Source: Thaumarchaeota archaeon SCGC AAA007-O23 (GTDB lineage: Archaea; Thermoproteota; Nitrososphaeria; Nitrososphaerales; Nitrosopumilaceae). Taken from it: a stretch of 64,000 nt of DNA. Shown piece after piece: positions 44,090 through 53,086 of the stretch (the first letter of the stretch is position 1; each line of letters begins with the position of its first letter). The stretch lies in assembly GCA_000402075.1 (NCBI GenBank), contig ARWO01000031.1:42576-106575 (forward strand). The letters are read 5' to 3'. The notes below the pieces were generated by a model, which had not been told where the DNA came from, did no database searches, and saw only the letters and a program-made list of their open reading frames with translations. Position numbers and translations under genes: made by a program.

Positions 44090-44181
44090 CGGGCTTGGAG
44101 GGCTTCGATCCCTCGACCTGTAACTTAGGAGGCTACCACGCTATCCATATTGCGCGTCTTTCGACTCTGCGCCACAAGCCC
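44090..44181 (-). tRNA. tRNA-Arg (CCU) with a D-loop intron
   Basis: After removal of 17 nt (44150-44166) the sequence folds into a full cloverleaf: acceptor GGGCTTG/CAAGCCC, D arm GCGC/GCGT with a standard loop including A14, G18G19 and A21, anticodon stem GTAGC/GTTAC, loop CTCCTAA (anticodon CCU), T arm GAGGG-ATCGAAG-CCCTC. Without splicing the D arm cannot form correctly. No CCA encoded; discriminator G. Confidence 0.9.
44150..44166 (-). other. Non-canonical 17-nt intron in tRNA-Arg D-loop
   Basis: The intron AGTCGAAAGACGCGCAA makes a bulge-helix-bulge-like fold: central helix of exon GCGC with intron GCGC, a 3-nt bulge AGA, then hairpin GTC-GAAA-GAC, and AAT on the other side. Cleavage two bases into each bulge gives exactly the ends that restore the D-loop. 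Splicing by the archaeal endonuclease is expected. Confidence 0.85.
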
Positions 44182-44276
44182 AGCAAAAAACACACATGTA
44201 ACAATTTAAGCTTTAATCAAATCCGACTAATTTTTTGTTAAACGTTAATAATCCACAAATAATGTTTGGCAGATAT

Positions 44277-44350
44277 GGGCCGATGGTCTAGTTGGTTAGG
44301 ATACTGCCTCGACACGGCAGTGGTCGAGAGTTCGAATCTCTCTCGGCCCA
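44277..44350 (+). tRNA. tRNA-Val (GAC), with C33
   Basis: Cloverleaf with acceptor GGGCCGA/TCGGCCC, D arm with AGTTGGTTA loop, anticodon stem CTGCC/GGCAG, loop TCGACAC giving anticodon GAC, T arm GAGAG-TTCGAAT-CTCTC, discriminator A. Position 33 is C rather than the near-universal U. No intron, no CCA. Confidence 0.9.
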
Positions 44351-44382
44351 TTTATTTTACAGGTATTAAATTTAATTAAAAA

Positions 44383-44880
44383 CTAAATTGAGCTATCAAA
44401 CTGCACATCAAGTACCTGCCAAGCCGTTTCAATTGTGTACTGTCCCGTTACCCTATAATCAAGGCTTTCTCCGGCAGCTATTGCTTCGTAGATATCTTTT
44501 ATGTCATCAGTTAGATTGATTGTTATTTCACCTACTAATGGTACCTGCATTCCTGGCAGCATCAGAGCTCTTCCATTCAACGGAATGTCTGAAACAGAGT
44601 ATGAAGAACTTCCCAGTGATTTTCCATTGGCAAAAAGCTCAAAAGAAATTTCTGGAACAGTAACTGTCCTCTCACCATAATTTGTTACTCCAAAAACAAG
44701 ATCTAAATGCATACGGTTCTGAATACTATCTACTTCTACAACATCAACAGAAAGCAGCTCAAGTTCTGATTTTTCTAATTCTGGAAAGTCTAAAGTGGAA
44801 TAATATACTATGCCTCCCAAGAACGCAAATAATGCACCTATCGCAACATACACAATTATTTTTGAAGGTTTTATGAGCAA
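44383..44880 (-). CDS. Membrane-anchored LEA14/WHy-like protein
   Basis: A 165-residue protein with an N-terminal membrane helix (VYVAIGALFAFLGGIVYYS) and an outside beta domain of the LEA-2 (LEA14/WHy) type: LDLVFGVTNYGERTVTVPEISFELFANGKSLGSSS. Family members are linked to desiccation or stress tolerance; role in archaea not known. Confidence 0.75.
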   Translation of the reverse strand: MLIKPSKIIVYVAIGALFAFLGGIVYYSTLDFPELEKSELELLSVDVVEVDSIQNRMHLDLVFGVTNYGERTVTVPEISFELFANGKSLGSSSYSVSDIPLNGRALMLPGMQVPLVGEITINLTDDIKDIYEAIAAGESLDYRVTGQYTIETAWQVLDVQFDSSI

Positions 44881-44960
44881 GTCATTTTTCCTTTTTCGTA
44901 CAACTAAAAAACCTTGCCAGAATTCATATGGCTAATATTTGAATAAAAAAAGGAGTTTTT

Positions 44961-45455
44961 ATGGCAATTGAACAGGTTATAATCACTTGGGCTCATCTTG
45001 TTAGCGCATCAATTTGGGTGGGAGGAGGAATATTTCTCGGCGTTGTCTTGACTCCTCTTTTGAAAAGAATGCCATTTTCTACTGAAGAAAGACTAGAGTT
45101 AATGATCAAGACAGGTAGACGATTTAACAAAATTGCTCTCCCTTCACTTGTAATTTTGATTGCTACAGGAATTTATAATTCTCATTTGGTACTACAGTCT
45201 CCTGAAATATTATTCACAAGTAGTTATGGAGCATTTCTGATAACGAAAATCATTCTTGTTATTGCCTTGATTGTAACTTTTGCTGTTCATATTCGAGTGT
45301 TTAGCAAGGATGTTGAGAAAAAAATAACGGACAGGCAAATTGCAGACAACGAATTACAAAAACTCAACAGAAAAGGAATGATCTTGGGCGAAACCACAGT
45401 TATACTTTCGGTAGCCATATTATTTTTTGCCGCACTGCTTGACGCGGGAATTTAA
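44961..45455 (+). CDS. Four-helix membrane protein (CopD/DUF2269-like)
   Basis: A 164-residue integral protein with helices at about 8-28, 54-72, 87-109 and 141-160. ITWAHLVSASIWVGGGIFLGVVL resembles the His-containing first helix of CopD-like proteins (WHL/V..S.WVGG). A copper or haem role is possible but not shown. SD-like AGGAG (44951-44955) lies just before the ATG. Confidence 0.65.
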   Translation: MAIEQVIITWAHLVSASIWVGGGIFLGVVLTPLLKRMPFSTEERLELMIKTGRRFNKIALPSLVILIATGIYNSHLVLQSPEILFTSSYGAFLITKIILVIALIVTFAVHIRVFSKDVEKKITDRQIADNELQKLNRKGMILGETTVILSVAILFFAALLDAGI

Positions 45456-45489
45456 ACATATTTTTTAAAGATACTTTAAAGATAGTTTC

Positions 45490-45984
45490 ATGGATGGACT
45501 TTTAATTGGACGGTTTCAGCCATTTCATTTAGGTCATCTTGACGCTGTGCTGTTTGGGTTGTCGAGGACAGAAAATTTGTTCATTGGCATTGGCAGTTCA
45601 AACAAATCAAACGAAAGGAGAAACCCTTTTTCTGCTGAGGAAAGAACAGAGATGATCATTTCATCAATTGAATCCTCGATGATTGATCGGCTCAAAATTT
45701 TTAATATACCTGATGTTGATAACCATGAAAAATGGACTTTTGAGATTGATCAAATAGTACCGAAATATGACGTTGTTTTTACAAATGACGAGTTTACTAA
45801 AACTTTGTTTGAAAAGCGCAAGATCGATGTGATTCTAGTAGTATTGAAAGATCGCGAAAAATTTTCGGGAACAAATATACGCGATCTAATAACAGATGAC
45901 AAAAACTGGCAGGATTTGGTTCCACGTGGGACCAGAAAAGTACTGGATAAGATTAACGCCAAAGAACGTCTAAAAAATCTGTAA
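45490..45984 (+). CDS. nadM: Nicotinamide-nucleotide adenylyltransferase
   Basis: Forms NAD from NMN and ATP. It shows the archaeal NadM pattern: GRFQPFHLGHLDAV (HxGH nucleotidyl-transfer site, residues 7-20), GSSNKSNERRNPFSAEER, and the C-terminal FSGTNIRDLI (ATP-site). 164 residues, normal for the family. Confidence 0.93.
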   Translation: MDGLLIGRFQPFHLGHLDAVLFGLSRTENLFIGIGSSNKSNERRNPFSAEERTEMIISSIESSMIDRLKIFNIPDVDNHEKWTFEIDQIVPKYDVVFTNDEFTKTLFEKRKIDVILVVLKDREKFSGTNIRDLITDDKNWQDLVPRGTRKVLDKINAKERLKNL

Positions 45985-46023
45985 TTATAAATAAAGCCCA
46001 TTGCCAATCCGATAAGAAGCCAT

Positions 46024-47169
46024 TTGGAATATCTATCAATGCTACCCGGTCCAACAAATGTACCAAACAGAGTTATGCGAGCAATGCTTGCACCAATAAT
46101 TAATCATAGAAGTGATGATTTTGTTGAATTGTATACTGATGTTGTTTCAAAAACACAACAAGTCTTTGAAACACAAAATGATATTGTAGCATTATCTGCA
46201 TCTGGAACTGGTGCAGTTGAAGCAGGCGTTGTAAATATTGTTAAAAAAGATGATAAAGTCATCATACCTGTAAATGGAGAATTTAGTAACAGATTATCAC
46301 AATTAATAGAAGGTCAAGGTGCAAATGTAATCAGATTAGAAACACCTCCTGGAGAAAATGCAACTTTTGATCAAGTAAAAGAAGCTTTTGATAATAACAA
46401 CGATGTCAAAGCATTCTATGTTGTTCATAATGAAACTTCTACCGGCACAATGGTAAATTATCTCGATAAAGTCTCAGACCTAACATCACGTAATGATTCA
46501 ATGTACATAGTAGATTCAGTTTCATTACTTGGCGGTGCATCATTACCTGTTGATAAATGGAACATTGATGTATGTATGACTGGTTCACAAAAAGCAATTG
46601 CTGCCCCACCCGGAATTTCTCCAATATCTATAAGCCCTAAAGCTAAAAAATACATGATTGAAAATCCACCTGCAACAATGTACTTTAACCTAGCACGATA
46701 TTTCAAGTACTACGAAGAATCTAAACACACTCCGTTTACTCCTGCATTACCATTACTTTATGCATATAGAGAAGCATTATCAATTTTATTAGAAGAAGGA
46801 TTAGAAAATGTCTTTAATCGTCACAAGATTTGTTCTGATGCATTATACGCTGGCTTAAGTGCATTAGGATTAACACCATTTGCAAAAGAAGAAGATCGTT
46901 CAATAACGATTGTAGCTTTGAATTATCTTGATGGTCTGGAAGATAAAACGTTCCGAAACACTCTAGCACAGAAATTCCGAGTTCTTGTAGCAGGCGGATT
47001 TGGAAATTTGAAGGGAAAAGTTTTCCGAGTTGGCTGTATGGGAGAGGTTCAGCGATATCATGTAATGAGAACAATTTCTTCCATCGCATCTACATTAGAT
47101 ATGATGGGCTATGATGTTGATGCAAAAGCCGGCCTCAAAATTGCAGAAGAAAAATTAAAAGATCTTTAA
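46024..47169 (+). CDS. Class V aminotransferase (alanine-glyoxylate/serine-pyruvate type)
   Basis: PLP enzyme of the AGT/SPT branch. LPGPTNVPNRVMRAM, a PVNGEFSNR substrate segment, DSVSLLGGASLPVDKW, and the PLP Lys K190 in GSQKAIAAPPG are all present; 381 residues. TTG start at 46024 (ATG 46039 is an alternative). It may supply glycine from glyoxylate; the exact donor is unknown. Confidence 0.88.
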   Translation: MEYLSMLPGPTNVPNRVMRAMLAPIINHRSDDFVELYTDVVSKTQQVFETQNDIVALSASGTGAVEAGVVNIVKKDDKVIIPVNGEFSNRLSQLIEGQGANVIRLETPPGENATFDQVKEAFDNNNDVKAFYVVHNETSTGTMVNYLDKVSDLTSRNDSMYIVDSVSLLGGASLPVDKWNIDVCMTGSQKAIAAPPGISPISISPKAKKYMIENPPATMYFNLARYFKYYEESKHTPFTPALPLLYAYREALSILLEEGLENVFNRHKICSDALYAGLSALGLTPFAKEEDRSITIVALNYLDGLEDKTFRNTLAQKFRVLVAGGFGNLKGKVFRVGCMGEVQRYHVMRTISSIASTLDMMGYDVDAKAGLKIAEEKLKDL

Positions 47170-47212
47170 CTCACGTTAACTTATATAAGGAAATTCAAAA
47201 ACGCAGTATACA

Positions 47213-47971
47213 ATGGCTTTCAGTAAAGGATCATTAATTTTGGTTGATTACACTTCCAAAGTAAAAGACACAGGAGAAGTTTTCGAGACAACCATTGAGG
47301 AAGAAGCAAAGAAACATTCCTTTCATGATCCTAACGTAAAATATCAGCCAAAACTTGTTTCGGTTGGAGAATCATGGGTAATCAAAGGATTAGATGAAGC
47401 ATTAGAAAAAACTTCTGTAGGTGATAAAAAAACCATAGAGATCACGCCAGACAAAGGATTTGGAGAAAGGGACACAGGAAAAGTTAGAATGATTCCACTA
47501 CGTAAGCTTGGAGAAGATGCAGAAAAGGTTTCAATCGGAGATATGATTGAAGTTGACAACAAGAAGGGAGTTGTGAGATTTATTGGCTCTGGTAGAGTTC
47601 AGATAGACTATAACCATAGATTCGCAGGCAAAACCCTCCTTTATGATATCAACGTCTTAAAGGAATTAAAAACAGATGACGAAAAAACATCTGGAATTTT
47701 AAAAAGATATCTTCCAGTAAAAGACGATAAAATTTTATTCAAAAAAACTGGAAACATATTAGATGTTACCATGCCAGAAGAGATGTTTCGTGCTGACGGC
47801 TTGCATGCCATAAAGCATTTTATTCAAACTGATATTTTCAAGTTTATTCCTACATTGGAAAAGGTAAACTTTGTTGAAACGCATGTAAAACAGCAAACAA
47901 AACCACAAGAAAAAACTTCCGAGAAAAAAACAGAGCCAAAAACTAAAACAAAAAAAATTAAAGCACCTTAG
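47213..47971 (+). CDS. FKBP-type peptidyl-prolyl isomerase
   Basis: A 252-residue archaeal long FKBP: KGSLILVDYTSKVKDTGEVFETT start, VIKGLDEALEKTSVGDKKTIEI, an inserted IF-like chaperone flap (about 90-140), then a C-terminal extension with a Lys/Glu/Thr-rich tail. Cytosolic. Its 3' end overlaps the convergent dehydrogenase by 14 nt. Confidence 0.92.
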   Translation: MAFSKGSLILVDYTSKVKDTGEVFETTIEEEAKKHSFHDPNVKYQPKLVSVGESWVIKGLDEALEKTSVGDKKTIEITPDKGFGERDTGKVRMIPLRKLGEDAEKVSIGDMIEVDNKKGVVRFIGSGRVQIDYNHRFAGKTLLYDINVLKELKTDDEKTSGILKRYLPVKDDKILFKKTGNILDVTMPEEMFRADGLHAIKHFIQTDIFKFIPTLEKVNFVETHVKQQTKPQEKTSEKKTEPKTKTKKIKAP

Positions 47972-49004
47972 TGCTTTTAGCAAGCGAGATGGCTTTCTTT
48001 TCAGTCATATCAACTTCCTTCAATATGGTGTATCTTTCTGGTCTTAATGACTGAGCAATAGTTAGTGCCTTTGCAAGAACTTCAGGCTTCAATCCTATCT
48101 CTTTTGCAGTAGTGGGGGCACCTACATCCTTCAATGCCTTTACAATCTGTTTCCAGTTCTGTCCCTGCAATTTTGAGATCAATATTGTTCCAATTCCACA
48201 TTTTTCGCCATGAAGACCTACTCCTGGCTCTAATTTGTCAACAGCATGTGAGAACAGATGTTCTGCACCTGAACACGGTCTGCTGCTGCCAGCTATGCAT
48301 GATGCAACTCCCGCACTGATAAGCGCCTCTACAATTTCTCTAACATGAAGACCTTTTTTTTGAAAAACGCACAGAATTTTTTTATTAAAAATTTTGCACT
48401 CATCGATGCTAATTCAGCAGAATATCTTCCATAATATTCACCAGTCTTATCTCTGCCGAGTTGCCAGTCTCGTACTGCTGTAATTTTTGCTATAAGATCT
48501 CCACAACCGCTTGCAAGCAGTCTTTTAGGCGCTTTTTTTTATAATGTCTACATCTACAAAAACTCCAAGTGGAGCAGTAGCTACTAGTGAATGTGGTTTG
48601 TCACCCTTAACCGATACAAATGGACTAGCTATGCCATCGTGCGAGGCAGATGTTGGTATACTGACAAACGGCTTGTTGAGATTAAATCCAATCAGCTTGG
48701 CTATATCTACGGAACGCCCACCACCAATTCCAATAACCAATTCGCTTTTGCTTTGGCGTACTTTTTTTTCAATGTCTTGTATTGTTTTTTGGTCATTTGT
48801 TTTAGCCAAATACCAATAGCATTTAATTTTAGATGCAGTGAGAGACGCTTCAATTTTCTTTTGAACTATTTTTTTAACATTACTTCCTGAAACCAAGGAA
48901 ATCTTTTTTGTTTTTTTTAACGAGTTTAGAAAACTTCCTACACTATCAATGTTTTTTTCTCCGACAACAATTTGGCGGGGCAGTTCCATTGTATGTGAAG
49001 GCAT
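47958..49004 (-). pseudogene. egsA: Glycerol-1-phosphate dehydrogenase with two frame shifts
   Basis: NAD(P)-dependent enzyme making sn-glycerol 1-phosphate, the archaeal lipid backbone. The start ATG 49004 (MPSHTMELPRQIV) opens an intact N-terminal segment (GIGGGRSVDIAK, SHDGIASPF). One base too many in the A8 run (48533-48540) shifts the frame; continued in the next frame the text reads KKAPKRLLASGCGDLIAKITAVRDW. A second shift between 48354 and 48395 restores the original frame for VREIVEALISAGVASCIAGSSRPCSGAEHLFSHA. The parts total about 348 residues, the normal length. Two compensating indels in homopolymer runs point to sequencing error; a real lesion or recoding is less likely. Confidence 0.85.
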
Positions 49005-49047
49005 ATTTTTTTTCCCTTTCAAGTGCTTATTATTTGCCTCACAAAAG

Positions 49048-49091
49048 TTATTTAAAGGGTGAAAACAACTTGAAAACATCTCAAGTGAGGT
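49048..49091 (+). promoter_or_regulatory. psmB promoter and ribosome-binding site
   Basis: GTTATTTAAAG (49048-49058) is a TATA-like box; GTGAGGT (49085-49091) is a good Shine-Dalgarno 7 nt before the ATG at 49099. This is one of the clearer leadered genes in the window. Confidence 0.55.
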
Positions 49092-49098
49092 ATATACT

Positions 49099-49731
49099 AT
49101 GACTACGAATATTGAAGATAAAATATTACACGGTACAACTACAGTAGGGATAAAGGCATCAGACGGTGTCGTATTATGTGCTGATATGAGGGCAAGCGCT
49201 GGATATTTTATTGCTAATAACAACACAATGAAGATACAAAAGATCTACGATCATGCTGGCTTAACATTAGCTGGTGGGGTTGCAGATGCACAAAACCTAA
49301 CAGACATTTTGAGATATCATGCAAATATACACGCTATTCAAACAAACGAAAACATTACGATAAGATCACTAGCAAGACTCTGCTCTCTCGTATTTCATCA
49401 AAACAGAGGTTATCCATTTATTGCTGACATCTTGCTTGGTGGTTATGATCGTGACGGACCTGAATTAATTAATATAGACCAGTTCGGCTCTGTGGAACAA
49501 AAATCCTATGTAACAACTGGAAGCGGTTCACCTGTTGCATATGGTCTTTTAGAAGATGAGTATCGTAATGATCTTACTCTTGAAGACGCAAAAGCAATTG
49601 CTCTTCGTGCAGTGAAGGCTGCTATTGTAAGAAACATTGGAACCGGTGATGGAATCAATATCGCAACAATCGACAAAAATGGATTCCAACTTTTGACAAA
49701 GGAACAAAAAAAATCTATCATTTCGCTTTAG
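49099..49731 (+). CDS. psmB: Proteasome beta subunit
   Basis: Proteolytic subunit of the 20S proteasome. The propeptide is short (12 residues, MTTNIEDKILHG), giving mature N-terminal Thr13 in GTTTVGIKASDG; conserved Asp, Lys (MKIQKI) and GSGSPVAYGLLEDEY follow. 210 residues. The aCPSF1 gene follows after 7 nt. Confidence 0.95.
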   Translation: MTTNIEDKILHGTTTVGIKASDGVVLCADMRASAGYFIANNNTMKIQKIYDHAGLTLAGGVADAQNLTDILRYHANIHAIQTNENITIRSLARLCSLVFHQNRGYPFIADILLGGYDRDGPELINIDQFGSVEQKSYVTTGSGSPVAYGLLEDEYRNDLTLEDAKAIALRAVKAAIVRNIGTGDGINIATIDKNGFQLLTKEQKKSIISL

Positions 49732-49738
49732 TGATTTA

Positions 49739-51673
49739 ATGCAAAAAAAGCAACAGCAGGAATTATCTAATAGCCAAAATACTATGGCAACCATACTGAC
49801 AAGTATACCCAAAGAAGCCAACGTAACCAAAATTGATTACGAGGGTCCACGATTTGCACTTTACACAAAAACTCCAAGATTCTTGATGGAAAATAACACT
49901 ATAATTTCAAATCTGGTTAAGGCAATCAAAAAGCGAATTGTAATTCGAATAGATGAATCAATCAGAAAAAACGAAGATGATGTAAGGAAAATTCTTATCG
50001 AAGAGGTACCAAAGGAGGCAAACCTACAGGCAATATCTTTTGATATCACTACAGGCGAAGTCTCGATAGAGGTAAAACGTCCATGGCTTTGTCAGAGAAA
50101 TGCTGAAGAGTTTAACCATGCAGAAATTGCTGAAAAAACAGGCTGGAAGCCACGTATAAGAAAATCTACAACTAAACCATCAAACACAATCAAGGCGATA
50201 AACTACCAGCTTAAGATTTCATCATCTGATAGGATCAAGCACCTCAAACAAGTTGGCGAACAAATTTTCAGACCACGTCTTGCACAAAAATCTGAAGTAT
50301 CACTGCTAACACTTGGAGGTTTTGGCCAGGTTGGTAGGTCATGCATGTTGTTAACCACACCTGACAGCAAAGTTTTGGTTGATTGTGGAATAAACCCTGG
50401 TGCGCGTACTCCCAGAGAATCATTTCCACGTCTTGATTGGGCAAACATAACTCTTGATGAACTAGATGCCGTGGTAATAGGTCATGCACATCTTGATCAC
50501 TCGGGGTTTTTGCCAGTGCTGCTTAAGTATGGATACAAGGGCCCAATTTTCTGCACGGAACCAACGCTTCCTATGATGAATCTCATACAGCTAGACGCAA
50601 TCAAGGTTGCACTAGCTCAAGGAAGAACACCGATGTATGCAGACAGGGATGTCTTTCAAGTGATGAGACAGACGGTTACTATTCCTTATGGGGCAGTAAC
50701 TGATATCTCACCAGACATCAAACTGGTATTATCAAATGCTGGACATATTTTAGGTTCTGCAACATGTCATTTTCACATAGGTAATGGTGAGCACAACTTT
50801 GTGTACACTGGTGATATCAAATATGGCAAAAGCATGCTTCTTGAAAGTGCCAATACAAACTATCCACGGGTAGAAACCTTGCTTATCGAAAGCACATATG
50901 GTCTGAAAGAAGACATACAACCAGATAGACAGGAAGTTGAATCTACATTTGTCGCCTCGGTCAATTCAATTCTCAAAGATGGAGGTAAGGTTCTCATTCC
51001 TATACCTGCAGTTGGAAGGGCACAAGAGCTTATGTTAGTTATCGATCAGTACATGAAATCTGGCGATCTTGTTGAAGCTCCAGTCTTTATGGAAGGAATG
51101 ATACAGGAAGCTACTGCAATACATGAATCTTTTCCAGAATATCTAGTAAGGGATCTCAAAAAGAAAATTTTAGAAACTGATGACAATCCATTTGATTCTG
51201 AGTACTTTACAAACATTGAACATCAAAACGGAAGAGACGAAGCATTACGAGAAGATTCACCATGTATTATCATTGCAACATCTGGAATGCTTGAGGGTGG
51301 ACCTGTGCTGGAATACTTTAGGAACATTGCACCACACACAAAAAACAAGATCTTGTTTGTCTCCTATCAGGTGAATGGTACACTTGGCAGAAGGGTGATG
51401 GATGGAGCCAGACAAGTTTCAATATTAGGAAGAGACGGTAAGATTGAAGTGGTTTCGATAAACTGCAGTACAGAAAGACTTGATGGTTTTAGTGGACATA
51501 GTGACTACAACCAGCTTATGTCGTTTGTTCACAGACTACGACCTAAACTAAGACGCGTTCTTGTAAATCATGGCGAAAAGAAAAAATCGGAAAATTTGTC
51601 AATGTCAATTCGCAGAATGTACAAAGTCTCATCACACTATCCACAAGTTCAAGAAGCGATTAAATTATTTTAG
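49739..51673 (+). CDS. aCPSF1, beta-CASP ribonuclease with KH domains
   Basis: Archaeal CPSF73-like nuclease involved in transcription termination and RNA 3'-end processing. N-terminal KH-type domains (about 15-160), then metallo-beta-lactamase GHAHLDHSG (H249-x-H251-x-D253-H254), SNAGHILGS, STYGL, and the beta-CASP SGMLEGGP and GFSGHSDYNQL motifs. 644 residues. ATG 49784 (MATILTSIP) is an alternative start. Confidence 0.95.
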   Translation: MQKKQQQELSNSQNTMATILTSIPKEANVTKIDYEGPRFALYTKTPRFLMENNTIISNLVKAIKKRIVIRIDESIRKNEDDVRKILIEEVPKEANLQAISFDITTGEVSIEVKRPWLCQRNAEEFNHAEIAEKTGWKPRIRKSTTKPSNTIKAINYQLKISSSDRIKHLKQVGEQIFRPRLAQKSEVSLLTLGGFGQVGRSCMLLTTPDSKVLVDCGINPGARTPRESFPRLDWANITLDELDAVVIGHAHLDHSGFLPVLLKYGYKGPIFCTEPTLPMMNLIQLDAIKVALAQGRTPMYADRDVFQVMRQTVTIPYGAVTDISPDIKLVLSNAGHILGSATCHFHIGNGEHNFVYTGDIKYGKSMLLESANTNYPRVETLLIESTYGLKEDIQPDRQEVESTFVASVNSILKDGGKVLIPIPAVGRAQELMLVIDQYMKSGDLVEAPVFMEGMIQEATAIHESFPEYLVRDLKKKILETDDNPFDSEYFTNIEHQNGRDEALREDSPCIIIATSGMLEGGPVLEYFRNIAPHTKNKILFVSYQVNGTLGRRVMDGARQVSILGRDGKIEVVSINCSTERLDGFSGHSDYNQLMSFVHRLRPKLRRVLVNHGEKKKSENLSMSIRRMYKVSSHYPQVQEAIKLF

Positions 51674-51943
51674 ATCATAATCAGGCTTCCAAATTTTTAT
51701 TCTTGGTGGAGTTACAACAATTCTCTCTTCACCAAGTCGTGCAATGTCTGCACCTGAATCTCTTGCGATTACATATAGCTCCTCTACAATCTTCCTTAAT
51801 TTCTCAACATCCTTGTGAGCAAGTGGTGTAACGCGGAGGATTAGGATCATGCCCTTTTTGACATCCTCCTTGATTGTGTGGATGTCACTAGGGTCTCTAA
51901 TTGTAATTGCCTTTAGATATGTGGGATTTGCCTGCTTTTGCAT
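51665..51943 (-). CDS. sepF: SepF-like cell-division protein
   Basis: A 92-residue protein of the DUF552/SepF family: YLKAITIRDPSDIHTIKEDVKKGMILILRVTPLAHKDVEKL and DIARLGEERIVVTPP. Archaeal SepF anchors FtsZ to the membrane in several lineages; in thaumarchaea the Cdv system divides the cell, so its role here may differ. Its stop overlaps the convergent aCPSF1 stop by 9 nt. Confidence 0.85.
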   Translation of the reverse strand: MQKQANPTYLKAITIRDPSDIHTIKEDVKKGMILILRVTPLAHKDVEKLRKIVEELYVIARDSGADIARLGEERIVVTPPRIKIWKPDYDLK

Positions 51944-52012
51944 TAGCTTCTTGCGATCAGCTTATCAAAAAAGTCTTTCTTATTTTTTTACTAGTAAATA
52001 GTAATTTAATGA

Positions 52013-53017
52013 CTAAATTCTTAATTTTATATATGAAGTTTCTTCGGCAGGCTTTATCGAAATTTCTCTACCATCTTCGTTTTTATGAACAGTAACAACA
52101 CCAGTTTCATTTTTTGGTGCGTCGGAGTAGCGCAGTGTAACACTAGCTGAAAACTCTACATGTTTGCCCGTGTCGTCTCCTCTTAACAAAACAGTTGGTC
52201 CAACATTTTCTTTATCTTCAAGCAAGATGTCATTCGGTAACGCCAGTACCTTGATCATCTCGTTTTCATCTTTGTTCCTCCCAACAATTAGTTTTGAGTT
52301 TTTATCCAATCTGAAATGTCGTCCAATCTTTAACAGATCAATATCGTTTGTTGTTGGTGTTTCAATATGTTTGAACAAGTCCTTAGCTCTTAATGAGAAT
52401 GCTGGGTCTGTCAGTAGACAACCTCCACCAGCGTTTGGTGGATCTTCAATACCAAATTCTTTTGCCATTTGTATCTGTTCTTTTCTTGAACGACCTCTTA
52501 TCATGCCAAGGTCTTTTCTTTTTATCAAGCCGTTCTTTTCTGGATCAGTAGCAGGCAGTAGTGCAGCTGACAACGGTCTAACAATTTTTCCTTCCAAATC
52601 TGACAGCTTTTCAATTTTTTTCAAAGCAGGTGCAAACTGACTCATTGGTCTTTGTCCAAGCACTTCACCTGAAATAATAAATTCTGCACCGATCTCTTCC
52701 ATGTGTTTCTTGCCAGCCTCAAACATCATTGCTCTACAATCAATGCATGGATTCATTCCGGAACCAAAACCATACTTTGGGTGTTTTAGCATCTCAATGT
52801 ACTCGTCTCCGAGATAAACTGTTTTTAGATCAACTCCTAGATCGTCCGCCCTCTCTCTGATCTCAAAGCCACAACCTCTACCACAATCGAAATCACAAAA
52901 TGGCGTCTTGATCGCAACCGCTGAAACTTCAAAGCCCTGCTTCTGCATTGTTTTTACAGCAAGTGTACTATCTAACCCACCTGAAAGCAGCGCCACAATT
53001 TTCTTTTTTGCCATTAT
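52013..53017 (-). CDS. PP-loop ATP pyrophosphatase, MnmA/ThiI-like
   Basis: A tRNA-thiolation-type enzyme. ATG 53017 (MAKKKIVALLSGGLDSTLA) starts at the PP-loop SGGLDST. Cys in DFDCGRGCGFE and NPCIDCR (CxxC) and a later ACGGGC-like region (NAGGGCLL) may relay sulfur or bind iron-sulfur. The C-terminal 120 residues hold an additional beta domain. The family member that acts on 2- or 4-thiouridine is not settled by sequence. Confidence 0.75.
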   Translation of the reverse strand: MMAKKKIVALLSGGLDSTLAVKTMQKQGFEVSAVAIKTPFCDFDCGRGCGFEIRERADDLGVDLKTVYLGDEYIEMLKHPKYGFGSGMNPCIDCRAMMFEAGKKHMEEIGAEFIISGEVLGQRPMSQFAPALKKIEKLSDLEGKIVRPLSAALLPATDPEKNGLIKRKDLGMIRGRSRKEQIQMAKEFGIEDPPNAGGGCLLTDPAFSLRAKDLFKHIETPTTNDIDLLKIGRHFRLDKNSKLIVGRNKDENEMIKVLALPNDILLEDKENVGPTVLLRGDDTGKHVEFSASVTLRYSDAPKNETGVVTVHKNEDGREISIKPAEETSYIKLRI

Positions 53018-53086
53018 AGTTACAAAATAATCTGGATATACAAACTTTCCAACATACATAAATTCACAAAAACATCTTTTTGAACA

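Noticed and set aside
43934..44128. 64-residue plus-strand frame
   Set aside because: It runs into the tRNA-Arg gene and overlaps the Cys-rich minus-strand frame; no coding character.
48544..48890. Plus-strand frames opposite the dehydrogenase
   Set aside because: Two overlapping frames exist, but both are antisense to the recognisable N-terminal dehydrogenase segment.
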